Virus record (IMG/VR): IMGVR_UViG_3300033233_000175
Location: 1-21,504 of that record
DNA: 21,504 nucleotides
Source: a virus
Direction: 5' to 3' (one strand)
The stretch's first letter is position 1. Every line of letters starts with the position of its first letter. Position numbers and translations under genes: made by a program. The notes beneath the pieces are model-generated. The model ran no database searches and was not told the DNA's origin. It worked only from the letters and a program-made list of their open reading frames with translations. Below are positions 14,463 to 20,641 of this stretch, piece after piece.

Positions 14463-15526
14463 TGGCTCAGGCAACGGATTACAACATTGCTAACCAGAGC
14501 GGCGCAAACTTCCGCGCTGAGCTGAACACAATCCTGGCGGCAGCCGTCAGTCAAAACTCTGGCAGCACAGCGCCAACCACTACCTACGCCTTTCAGCTAT
14601 GGATTGACACGGGCGCTAGCCCCAACCCCCTGCTGAAGATCCGCAATGCAGCGAACAGTGCATTTATTACTCTTGGCGACGTAACGGTTGCAAACCTTGG
14701 CTTGCTCGCACTGGCAGGCGGGACGTTGACAGGTGCGCTGCTGGCTGATGATGCAAGTACGGCTTTACTGCCCGCCATCGCGTTTGACGGAGATCCCGAT
14801 ACCGGCATATTCAGAGCTGGTGCAAACCAATTTGGAATAGCCACCAATGCCGTTGAGCGTGTTGAGTTTGGCGTAACTGAGGCAGTGTTCAATGACGGCG
14901 GCGCTGACTATGACTTCCGAGTCGAAGGTGACACAAAGTCTGAGCTTTTGCTGGTAGATGCTAGTGCTGATGCTATTTTGCTGGATGGCAATTTAACTCT
15001 GAAGGGACAAGCAGATCTTCGCTTTGCCGACTCGGATAGCAGCAATTATGTGGGTTTTCAGGCGCCCGCGTCAGTCGGCGCCGACCTCGTGTGGACATTG
15101 CCAAGCGGTGATGGCACAGCATCGCAGGCATTAAGCACTAACGGTTCTGGTGTTTTGAGTTTTGCAAGTTTTGCTGCGTTAACAACAGCGCAAAGCTTTG
15201 CCGCTCAGCAGCGCGGTGCAATTACTGCGTTGACCGATGGCGCTACGATCACGCCGGACTTTGCGCTGGCCAATAACTTCAGCGTCACGCTGGGCGGCAA
15301 CCGCACCTTGGCTAACCCAACCAACCAAACGGCTGGTGCCAGTGGTTGCATCTGGATTACGCAGGACGGCACCGGCAGTAGAACGTTGGCATATGGCGCC
15401 AACTGGGACTTTAGCGGTGGCACGGCGCCTACGCTAAGCACTGCCGCAGCAGCGGTGGATTGCTTGGTGTATGCCGTGCAATCCAGCACTAAGATCACTG
15501 CCACCCTCGTCACCAACCTGAGCTGA
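14462..15526 (+). CDS. Tail fibre protein, cyanophage-like
   Basis: A 354-residue fibre protein. Residues 1-85 (NIANQSGANFRAELNTILAA, PTTTYAFQLWIDTG, LKIRNAANSAFITLGDV) form an N-terminal module I recognise from fibre genes beside J, presumably attaching to the hub. Residues 88-135 include PAIAFDGDPDTGIFRAG, and 195-230 SSNYVGFQAPA...LPSGDGTASQALSTNGSGVLSF, both recurrent in cyanophage fibre proteins. The rest is low-complexity beta structure (LANNFSVTLGGNRTLANPTN). It is start-stop coupled to J (TGATG) and to the Gly-rich gene. A trimeric side fibre or tip extension is inferred. Confidence 0.85.
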   Translation: MAQATDYNIANQSGANFRAELNTILAAAVSQNSGSTAPTTTYAFQLWIDTGASPNPLLKIRNAANSAFITLGDVTVANLGLLALAGGTLTGALLADDASTALLPAIAFDGDPDTGIFRAGANQFGIATNAVERVEFGVTEAVFNDGGADYDFRVEGDTKSELLLVDASADAILLDGNLTLKGQADLRFADSDSSNYVGFQAPASVGADLVWTLPSGDGTASQALSTNGSGVLSFASFAALTTAQSFAAQQRGAITALTDGATITPDFALANNFSVTLGGNRTLANPTNQTAGASGCIWITQDGTGSRTLAYGANWDFSGGTAPTLSTAAAAVDCLVYAVQSSTKITATLVTNLS

Positions 15527-16440
15527 TGATTCCCGGAAGTGCTAATCCCCTGCTGCTTGCAAGTGCAGCGGCTACTGCGCCGCCGACCGTTGATTTTCTT
15601 GTGGTCGCTGGTGGTGGTGGTGGTGGCAATGTATATGGAGGCGGGGGCGGTGGTGGCGGGATGCGCTCCACTGTTACTAATACCGGCGGCGGCGGAACGC
15701 TTGAGTCTGCCTTAGCTGTCTCAGGAGGTGTGACTTATACAGTCACTGTTGGAGCTGGCGGCGGTGGTGGTGGATCCACTGGTGTCCCTGGTGCAAACGG
15801 TTCAAATTCTGTTTTTAGTTCTATTACCAGTACCGGCGGCGGTGGTGGAGCCGGTAGTGAAAATGTTTCCTACAGTCAAACTGGTCAAACTGGTGGATCT
15901 GCGGGTGGTAGTGCAGGCGCTGATGGGCGGCAGGGTTATACCGGAACCATTGCAGGCGGTACCAGAACCGCATCACCTGTTCAAGGAAATAACGGTGGGG
16001 ATAGTTATGCGCAATCTGGAGGCGGTTCAAGTGGCGGCGGTGGGGGGGGCGCTGGTGCCGTTGGCGGAAATGCAAGCAATATAGTTGGCGGAAACGGAGG
16101 CAATGGTGCAGCAACCAGCATTGGCGGAAGCAGTGTTACTTATGCAGGTGGTGGTGGTGGTGGTTCATACCCCTATTTTAGTACTCCTGGAACAGGTGGT
16201 ACTGGGGGAGGAGCTAATGGTGCGGCCACACAAAACACTACTGCGTCCAGTGCTACTGCAAACACAGGCGGTGGCGGCGGTGGGTCAAACGCTGTAGGTG
16301 GCGCTGGTGGTTCAGGCATTGTCATTATCCGATATGCAGACACATACCCAGCAGCTACCACCACCGGTAGTCCTACGGTTACCGTCAGTGGTGGTTACCG
16401 CATTTACACTTTCACAGGGTCTGGGAGCATTACTTTCTAA
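15526..16440 (+). CDS. Glycine-rich putative tail adhesin
   Basis: A 304-residue protein dominated by Gly runs separated by short variable Ser/Thr/Asn/Tyr segments. After an N-terminal PPTVDFLVVAGGGGGG, Gly runs recur up to about residue 265, then GGSGIVIIRYAD and a final GGYRIYTFTGSGSITF strand pair. This layout is that of the phage glycine-rich domain proteins; such runs can pack as polyglycine-II helices, as in the gp38-type adhesins of T-even relatives, with loops between them contacting the receptor. It sits between a tail fibre gene and a fibre-associated gene and overlaps both by one base. Adhesin role is inferred. Slip-prone GGN runs could also favour length variation. Confidence 0.75.
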   Translation: MIPGSANPLLLASAAATAPPTVDFLVVAGGGGGGNVYGGGGGGGGMRSTVTNTGGGGTLESALAVSGGVTYTVTVGAGGGGGGSTGVPGANGSNSVFSSITSTGGGGGAGSENVSYSQTGQTGGSAGGSAGADGRQGYTGTIAGGTRTASPVQGNNGGDSYAQSGGGSSGGGGGGAGAVGGNASNIVGGNGGNGAATSIGGSSVTYAGGGGGGSYPYFSTPGTGGTGGGANGAATQNTTASSATANTGGGGGGSNAVGGAGGSGIVIIRYADTYPAATTTGSPTVTVSGGYRIYTFTGSGSITF

Positions 16441-16838
16441 TGGCACACTTTGCACGGGTAAATGAAAACTGGATTGTTGAGCAAGTGATTGCTGTCAAAA
16501 ACGAGGTGCTTCAGAACAACCTTGGCATAGAATGTGACTGGCTTGGTGAGCAATTCTGCCAACAACTTTTTGGTCAAGATACCAAATGGATTCAGACCAG
16601 TTATAACGGGCGAATTTATAAAAACTTTGCAGGCATTGGTTACACGTTTGACCCGCATCGTAATGCTTTTATTTCGCCTAAGCCCTATCCGTCGTGGGTG
16701 CTTAGTGAGGAGTACTGCAGGTGGGATGCGCCAGTGCCATATCCAAGTGATGGCGGTTTTTATTCCTGGGATGAAGAAAACCAAGACTGGGTAAAATCTA
16801 CGGATTCAATGTTTGCTAACCTACAACCACAGACCTAG
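16440..16838 (+). CDS. Conserved cyanophage-type protein of unknown function (132 aa)
   Basis: A soluble 132-residue protein: MAHFARVNENWIVEQVIAVKNEVL, then CQQLFGQDTKWIQTSYNGRIYKNFAGIGYTFD (seen in parts), AFISPKPYPSWVL and YSWDEENQDWV. I recognise this as a family common in marine and freshwater cyanophages, often near fibre genes; no function is known to me. It is rich in aromatic residues (Trp, Tyr, Phe) as in surface-exposed virion or fibre-assembly proteins. It starts on the stop of the Gly-rich adhesin gene (TAATG), so co-translation with the adhesin is likely, and a fibre chaperone or cap is one possibility. Confidence 0.8.
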   Translation: MAHFARVNENWIVEQVIAVKNEVLQNNLGIECDWLGEQFCQQLFGQDTKWIQTSYNGRIYKNFAGIGYTFDPHRNAFISPKPYPSWVLSEEYCRWDAPVPYPSDGGFYSWDEENQDWVKSTDSMFANLQPQT

Positions 16839-16842
16839 ACCC

Positions 16843-17358
16843 ATGTTCATCCTCAACGGCAAGCCACTCGCTTCAGACGTGGCCTTTACTGATCCTGAAA
16901 CGGGGATCCAGTACCCCGCCAACTGGTTGCGCCTCGCCAGTACTGAGGAGCGCGAAGCCATCGGCATCACTGAGGTGCCTGATCCTGCGCCCTACGACCA
17001 GCGGTTCTACTGGGGCCCGGATCTGCCGAAGGACCACGCCCATTTAATTGAGCAGTGGACCCAGCAGACCCGCACCATTGCCGGCACGTTGCTGCAACCC
17101 AGCGATTGGCTGGTGATCCGCGAAGCGGACAACGGCACCGCGATGGATGCCGACACCAAGGCGCTGCGTCAGGAGATCCGCCTGGCAGCCGGCCAGAAAA
17201 ACGCCGCGATTGAGGCTACTGCTGACACCGCTGAGCTGGCGGCGTATATTACCGGCACTGAATACCCCGTCTGGCCTAGTGATTCCCCTGCTCCTGTTGA
17301 GTCTGTTGCTATTGATGGGCTGGAGCTTGCTTTCAATGGGGGCGCTACAGGATTCTGA
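16843..17358 (+). CDS. Putative tail fibre accessory protein (171 aa)
   Basis: A 171-residue protein from ATG 16843, four bases after the upstream stop; a TTG at 16813 would extend it ten residues into the upstream gene and is less likely. Seen: FILNGKPLASDVAFTDPETGIQYPANWLRL, then EEREAIGI and RFYWGPDLPKD (as parts of one N-terminal domain), followed by a helical part that resembles the C-terminal region of phage fibre-assembly proteins (LIEQWTQQTR, LLQPSDWLVIRE, IRLAAGQKNAAIEATADTAELAAYI). 'LL..SDW..IR..E' is a common pattern in phage tail-fibre assembly proteins. Role in fibre assembly inferred; family identity moderately sure. Confidence 0.78.
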   Translation: MFILNGKPLASDVAFTDPETGIQYPANWLRLASTEEREAIGITEVPDPAPYDQRFYWGPDLPKDHAHLIEQWTQQTRTIAGTLLQPSDWLVIREADNGTAMDADTKALRQEIRLAAGQKNAAIEATADTAELAAYITGTEYPVWPSDSPAPVESVAIDGLELAFNGGATGF

Positions 17359-17492
17359 TGGCCGTCCGCAGTAAAACCGGCACCGCACCACTGCAGCACC
17401 TACCGGGTAAACCCAAGCTGACTCGGCAGGGCAATGGCGCTCGTAGTAAGCCCAGCCATGGCCGTAAGCTTATGCGCGGCCAAGGTCGCTAA
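17358..17492 (+). CDS. 44-residue highly basic cyanophage-type protein
   Basis: ATG 17358 overlaps the preceding stop (TGATG) and the frame ends at TAA 17490-17492. The product is short and strongly basic: MAVRSKTGTAPLQHLPGKP, then KLTRQGNG, RSKPSHGRK and a final MRGQGR. The 'TRQGNG...GRK..RGQGR' pattern is one I associate with tiny conserved proteins in cyanophages. Its charge suggests nucleic-acid or capsid/tail contact, but nothing in the sequence proves a function. The overlap with the upstream gene supports real translation. Confidence 0.72.
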   Translation: MAVRSKTGTAPLQHLPGKPKLTRQGNGARSKPSHGRKLMRGQGR

Positions 17493-17517
17493 GATGCATA
17501 AGTAGCCCACTGCCGCG

Positions 17518-17757
17518 ATGATCGAAATCTTTGCAGCAGTCGCGGGAGCGTCGTTATCTTGGGCGGCAATGGGCTCGATGGGAAGATCAAGCCGCGCTCA
17601 AAGCCAGCAAGATGCTGTCGTCCGATTGACCAGCGCCGTCGAACACATTGCAACACAATTAGAGGTCATGCACCTCGACATGCGCGAAGAAAGAAAGGAG
17701 ACTTTTGGCCGCCTTAACTCAGTAGAGCAGCGCGTCAGCAAGCTGGAAGGCAGATGA
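17518..17757 (+). CDS. Small membrane-anchored coiled-coil protein, putative lysis accessory
   Basis: A 79-residue protein with one N-terminal hydrophobic segment (residues 2-20, IEIFAAVAGASLSWAAMG), a short Arg/Ser/Gln linker, and a helical C-terminus (about 30-79: VVRLTSAVEHIATQLEVM, then EERKETFGRLNSVEQRVSKLEGR) with heptad spacing. The layout suits an inner-membrane protein with a soluble coiled coil, such as holin-accessory or spanin-like proteins. It lies just upstream of a second small membrane protein and the endolysin, supporting a lysis role. No lipobox is seen, so it is not an obvious outer-membrane spanin. Confidence 0.7.
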   Translation: MIEIFAAVAGASLSWAAMGSMGRSSRAQSQQDAVVRLTSAVEHIATQLEVMHLDMREERKETFGRLNSVEQRVSKLEGR

Positions 17758-17797
17758 CAGCAGCACCCATTAAGGCCTAACGTAAGAACACCTACCC

Positions 17798-17950
17798 ATG
17801 AATGCTGTGTCTGTTGAAAACGCCGCCATCATTGCCATTGTGATTGCTGCTGGCTCTGAAATCCTTGCCATCACCCCACTGAAATCCAACAGTTGGTTGC
17901 AGCTGTTGTTTCAAGCTGCCCGGTTGATGTTCCCCAAGCAACGACGCTGA
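17798..17950 (+). CDS. 50-residue membrane protein, putative holin
   Basis: ATG 17798 to TGA 17948-17950. The product has a hydrophobic segment AIIAIVIAAGSEILAI (residues 10-25), then TPLKSNSWLQLLFQAARLMF and a basic end PKQRR. The 'SEI.A.TPLKSNS..QL' pattern recurs in small proteins beside cyanophage lysozymes. One transmembrane helix plus an amphipathic second helix and a positively charged C-terminus suit a small holin or pinholin; this is inference. The endolysin gene begins three bases after its stop, so the two should be co-translated. Confidence 0.7.
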   Translation: MNAVSVENAAIIAIVIAAGSEILAITPLKSNSWLQLLFQAARLMFPKQRR

Positions 17951-17953
17951 TCA

Positions 17954-19030
17954 ATGGGCAACACCGCACCGATCACGCTGGAGCAACTGTTCCGGTTTTA
18001 TAAAGCGCTGCCGCATCAAACTGCTGCGTTGCAACTGCTGGAGCAGGACCTAGCCGTTAATGGCTACGGCGTTGCGATGCGCCGTGATCGCGCATGGTTT
18101 GCTACATGGAGCCAAGATGGCAAGCAGCAAGACCTCGGCGCAGCACTCAAGCTGATCCAGTCCTTCGAGGGCTGCCACCTTGATGCCTACCTGTGTCCTG
18201 CCGGCGTGTGGACGATCGGCTGGGGCAATACCCGCTACCAAGACGGCAGACCTGTTAAAGAAAACGATAAAATCAACCGCATCGAAGCGGATATGTTACT
18301 TCGCCAAGAGGTGGACCGCATCGCCGTCAAACTGACCAAGGATGTGCCCGGCTGGAGAGAGATGACCGATGACCAGCGGTCGGCGCTGGTGTCATTTGCC
18401 TACAACCTCGGCGCTGGTTTCTATGGCGCTGTTGGCTTTGAAACAATCAGCAAGCGGTTAAAGGAAAAGGATTGGGGCAAGGTGCCCGAGGCGATGATGT
18501 TGTACAGGAACCCTGGCAGTAACTTTGAAGCTGGTCTGAAGCGCCGCCGTGAAGCGGAGGGCAAGCTATGGAGCCAAGGACTACCGCAGCAGCCGCAAGC
18601 CAGCCCATACAAGGTGAAGCCATCTGATCCGTTCAGCACCAAGCTGTCGCCACACTTCACCCTTGGCGAGTTTGCACTGGGGCAACCTGCTCGGCGCTTC
18701 ACTGCTCAGCACCAGGTAGACACCGCCATCGAGCTGGCGGCATTTTTGGAACGTGTGCGCGTCCAATTTGGTGGCAAGCGCATCACCATCACATCGGGCT
18801 ACAGACCTGCTGCAATCAACCGATCAGTTGGTGGTGCATCTAGCAGTGAGCACCTGTATGACGCGCCTGGGGTAGGAGCTGTGGACTTCTTTGTGGACGG
18901 TGCAGACATCAATGCGGTGCAAGCCTGGTGTGACAAGGAATGGCCGTTCAGCATCGGCTATGGCGCCCCCAAGGGGTTTGTGCATCTTGGCATCCGCAAG
19001 GGCCGGCCTAGGGTCAGATGGCCGTACTAG
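17954..19030 (+). CDS. Two-domain endolysin: GH24-type lysozyme plus M15 peptidase
   Basis: A 358-residue cell-wall enzyme. Residues 1-60 (ITLEQLFRFYKALPHQTAA...AMRRDRAWFATWSQ) form a module I associate with cyanobacterial phage lysozymes. Residues 61-210 are a GH24-type lysozyme: Glu72, Cys81 and Thr87 in FEGCHLDAYLCPAGVWTIGWG give the E-8x-C-5x-T catalytic pattern. Residues 225-358 are an M15-type (VanY-like) zinc carboxypeptidase: His300 (SSSEHLYD), Asp311 (GAVDFF) and His344 (GFVHLG) are the metal ligands. It can therefore cut both the glycan chain and peptide stems or cross-links of peptidoglycan. There is no signal peptide, so it needs the holin. It ends seven bases before the deaminase gene. 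Confidence 0.93.
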   Translation: MGNTAPITLEQLFRFYKALPHQTAALQLLEQDLAVNGYGVAMRRDRAWFATWSQDGKQQDLGAALKLIQSFEGCHLDAYLCPAGVWTIGWGNTRYQDGRPVKENDKINRIEADMLLRQEVDRIAVKLTKDVPGWREMTDDQRSALVSFAYNLGAGFYGAVGFETISKRLKEKDWGKVPEAMMLYRNPGSNFEAGLKRRREAEGKLWSQGLPQQPQASPYKVKPSDPFSTKLSPHFTLGEFALGQPARRFTAQHQVDTAIELAAFLERVRVQFGGKRITITSGYRPAAINRSVGGASSSEHLYDAPGVGAVDFFVDGADINAVQAWCDKEWPFSIGYGAPKGFVHLGIRKGRPRVRWPY

Positions 19031-19037
19031 CCAACGC

Positions 19038-19553
19038 ATGATCATTCCAGACCATGAGATCGCCCGCCTCTGTCGCCAGGCGGCGATGGTGGTGCCATAC
19101 AACGCCGAGCTGCAAAACCCAGCCAGCCTTGATGTGCTGTTAGGTGATCGGTTGATGGTTGAGGTGGAGGACCGGCCCGAGCTGCAGATCCTCGGCATTG
19201 GCCATCACACGCAGGCTGATCCGTATTGGCTGGCACCGGGTGAGTTTTGCTTGGGCGAAACGCAGGAGATCTTCAACCTGCCCAACCACATCGCGGCGCA
19301 ATTCGTGCTGAAGTCCAGCCGTGCGCGTGAAGGCCTTGAGCACCTGCTGGCAGGCTACGCTGACCCAGGATGGCATGGCAGCCGGCTGACGCTGGAGCTG
19401 CAAAACGCGCGGCGATTCCACAACCTGCCGATCTGGCCTGGCATGAAGATCGGCCAGATGGTCTTTCACGTCATCGCCGGCGAGCCTGAACGCACCTACC
19501 GCGAAACTGGCCGCTACAACAACGACGAGCAGGTGACCGCTAGTCGAGGGTGA
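19038..19553 (+). CDS. dcd: dCTP deaminase (Dcd-type)
   Basis: A 171-residue protein from ATG 19038, seven bases after the endolysin stop; longer in-frame starts upstream would overlap the endolysin gene. Family signatures: NPASLDVLLG (residues 27-36), KSSRAREGL (92-100) with the substrate-binding Ser/Arg, DPGWHGSRLTLELQN (109-123) containing the catalytic-type Glu120, PGMKIGQMVF and a C-terminal RYNNDEQVTASR tail. dCTP deaminase forms trimers that convert dCTP to dUTP, feeding dTMP synthesis for phage DNA. A bifunctional deaminase-dUTPase cannot be excluded. The gene ends in convergent overlap (14 bases) with the minus-strand gene at 19540. Confidence 0.88.
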   Translation: MIIPDHEIARLCRQAAMVVPYNAELQNPASLDVLLGDRLMVEVEDRPELQILGIGHHTQADPYWLAPGEFCLGETQEIFNLPNHIAAQFVLKSSRAREGLEHLLAGYADPGWHGSRLTLELQNARRFHNLPIWPGMKIGQMVFHVIAGEPERTYRETGRYNNDEQVTASRG

Positions 19554-19710
19554 TTTGCAGCCGGCTGATCCTTGCCGGCGCTTCAGCCGGGTCATCCAGC
19601 GGGATCATCCGGTACTCATCAACGCCGTGAGTTTCTGCCCAGTGCTGCGCGGCGATGTGGGTGTTGAACGGCCCAACGTGCCAGATGCCAAGGTCAAGGA
19701 TGTAGGTCAT
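19540..19710 (-). CDS. Small conserved protein, minus strand (56 aa)
   Basis: Reading from ATG at 19710 to TAG at 19542-19540: MTYILDLGIWHVGPFNTHIA, then QHWAETHGVDEYRMIPLDDPAEAPAR (in parts). The pattern 'DLGIWHVGPF.T...A..WAE.HGV.E.R.IPLD.P' looks conserved and I recall it from cyanobacterial phages; function unknown. Its start overlaps the stop of the upstream minus-strand ORF (ATGA), supporting a real operon. It converges on the deaminase gene, overlapping its last 14 bases in the opposite strand. Confidence 0.72.
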   Translation of the reverse strand: MTYILDLGIWHVGPFNTHIAAQHWAETHGVDEYRMIPLDDPAEAPARISRLQITLD

Positions 19711-19820
19711 TTCAGGGATGGGTTGCGCTGCTCAGGCGTAAGGCTGGGGTGGTCTTCGTCATCATCATCCTCGGGCAGATCCTCGGGGATGTAGTCGTAT
19801 TCAGGATCAAGCTTGGACAT
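19707..19820 (-). CDS. Very acidic 37-residue protein, minus strand
   Basis: ATG at 19820, stop TGA at 19709-19707, overlapping the next gene's ATG. Product: MSKLDPEYDYIPEDLPEDDD, a run of Asp/Glu (D/E-rich centre), then HPSLTPEQRNPSLK. Too short for family assignment. Stop-start overlap with its downstream neighbour and the plausible start support a real gene. Acidic short proteins of this kind can mimic nucleic acid or bind DNA-binding proteins; that is speculation. Confidence 0.5.
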   Translation of the reverse strand: MSKLDPEYDYIPEDLPEDDDDEDHPSLTPEQRNPSLK

Positions 19821-19862
19821 GGGAGGTCATTGCTGTCTGGGTGGCGGGCAGCCCCGGAGGGC

Positions 19863-20030
19863 TCAGAACTTGGCCACCTTGTAGGAGCCGTCCCGCAGGA
19901 GCCAGACGTTGTAGGTGCGGCGACCGCGGAGGCGCTTGGTCTTAAAAACTTGGGTGACGGTGGGATCGTTGTCAAAGGTCTGGGTGGAGAGGATCTCGTA
20001 GGTGATGTCGTCGATGGTGAGCTGGGTCAT
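19863..20030 (-). CDS. Small protein, minus strand, first gene of operon (55 aa)
   Basis: The likely start is ATG 20030 (product MTQLTIDDITYEILSTQTFD, then KTKRLRGRRTYNVWLLRDGSY). A GTG/ATG further upstream at 20066 would add 12 residues that run into the promoter-like region. It is a strand-rich short protein with a basic RLRGRRTY centre; 'TIDDITYEI...RGRRTYN...DGSY' looks conserved among cyanobacterial phage small proteins. A TATAGT element lies 28 bases upstream. Downstream, 42 bases separate it from the acidic ORF. Function unknown; nucleic-acid contact is possible from the Arg cluster. Confidence 0.65.
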   Translation of the reverse strand: MTQLTIDDITYEILSTQTFDNDPTVTQVFKTKRLRGRRTYNVWLLRDGSYKVAKF

Positions 20031-20163
20031 GGCCGGTCCGGTGCGGTTGATGCAGTAACTATACACCCCCCGCAGCGCACCTCATCCCGATCAGCCGGCC
20101 AGTTGACAATCGGTAACACAGGGCGATCCAGTCTCACCCGCTACCGTTGGCTCAGCCGGGCCG
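20031..20163. promoter_or_regulatory. Divergent intergenic region with promoter-like elements
   Basis: This 133-base gap separates divergent small operons. For the minus strand, TATAGT (20063 to 20058) is a good -10 hexamer, with no clear -35. For the plus strand, TTGACA (20103-20108) is a perfect -35, but the best -10-like hexamer downstream (TCCAGT) is weak. C-run CCCCCC at 20065-20070 lies beside the minus -10. No clear operator repeat is seen. Confidence 0.4.
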
Positions 20164-20355
20164 ATGCCCATGCGGGCTTACCTGGTCGAAATCAACGCCA
20201 AGATCATCGTTCGCTCGGACACCGAGCCATCTGAGCTGCCGGCCGACATCTACAGCCAGCTGGCGGAGTTCATCCCCAGCGATGATGACATCATTGACCT
20301 AGACGTTTCCGCTTTCCTGTTGCCTGGCCAGGACGATGGATCAGCATCGGATTGA
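20164..20355 (+). CDS. Small acidic protein, plus strand (61-63 aa)
   Basis: Two nearby ATGs (20164, 20170) are possible; the second gives MRAYLVEINAKIIVRSDTEP, the start most like relatives I recall. It continues SELPADIYSQLAEFIPSDDD and IIDLDVSAFLLPGQDD, an acidic alpha/beta protein of unknown function. It follows the TTGACA element and overlaps the HNH gene by 20 bases, so the two probably share a transcript. No domain is recognised. Confidence 0.68.
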   Translation: MPMRAYLVEINAKIIVRSDTEPSELPADIYSQLAEFIPSDDDIIDLDVSAFLLPGQDDGSASD

Positions 20356-20641
20356 AGAGACGCAGCTAGTCACCCGCAAGTCTGCGCGTGATCAGATCCA
20401 CCTCGCCTGGAACTACCAATGCGCCTACTGCGGTGATCAGCTCAACCGCAGCCCCACCCTTGACCATGTAGTGCCCAAGGCGCTGGGCGGGGTCCATCAC
20501 CGCTCCAATCTGATCAGCTGCTGTTTCATGTGCAATAGCCAGAAAGGACATAAGCACTGGGTGGACTGGTATCGCGCTCAGCCGTTCTGGTCATCAACCC
20601 GCGAGTGGGCAATCGTGCAGTGGCTTGGCGACTGCTGCTAG
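20336..20641 (+). CDS. HNH endonuclease
   Basis: A 101-residue protein with a complete HNH zinc-finger nuclease core: Cys29-x2-Cys32 (CAYCG), Asp43-His44 in LDHVVPKALGG, Asn58 (HRSNLI), then Cys63-x2-Cys66, Asn67 and Lys70 (CCFMCNSQKG). HNH enzymes cut DNA with a metal ion. In many cos-type phages a small HNH protein works with terminase; others are free homing-type nucleases. No terminase lies nearby in this window, so the role is open. AGGA occurs just before the ATG. The stop overlaps by three bases the stop of the minus-strand gene at 20638, leaving no room for a terminator between them. Confidence 0.88.
   Translation: MDQHRIEETQLVTRKSARDQIHLAWNYQCAYCGDQLNRSPTLDHVVPKALGGVHHRSNLISCCFMCNSQKGHKHWVDWYRAQPFWSSTREWAIVQWLGDCC

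Noticed and set aside
15824-16114. Minus-strand ORF rich in His/Arg across the Gly-rich gene
   Set aside because: This is the complement of GGN repeats (His/Arg/Tyr-rich) and has the composition expected of a shadow frame.
18891-19037. Upstream extension of the dCTP deaminase frame
   Set aside because: The added residues lie out of frame inside the endolysin M15 domain and do not match the deaminase family; ATG 19038 gives a normal N-terminus.
19560-19579. GCCGGC...GCCGGC hairpin as terminator of the late operon
   Set aside because: A six-pair stem exists, but no T-run follows and it lies inside the minus-strand coding region; not enough for a terminator call.
19850-19863. AGCCC-CGGA-GGGCT hairpin after the 55-residue minus gene
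   Set aside because: Only five pairs and no T-run on either strand; it may be chance in GC-rich DNA.
20065-20070. C-run as a tRNA or att-site edge
   Set aside because: No cloverleaf arms, TTCGA loop or direct repeat is seen near it; no tRNA was found anywhere in the window.
19749-20234. 161-residue plus-strand ORF opposite the small minus genes
   Set aside because: It has low-complexity Gly/Val/Ser composition and runs through the promoter-like gap; the minus-strand products look conserved and overlap as an operon, so this is a shadow frame.
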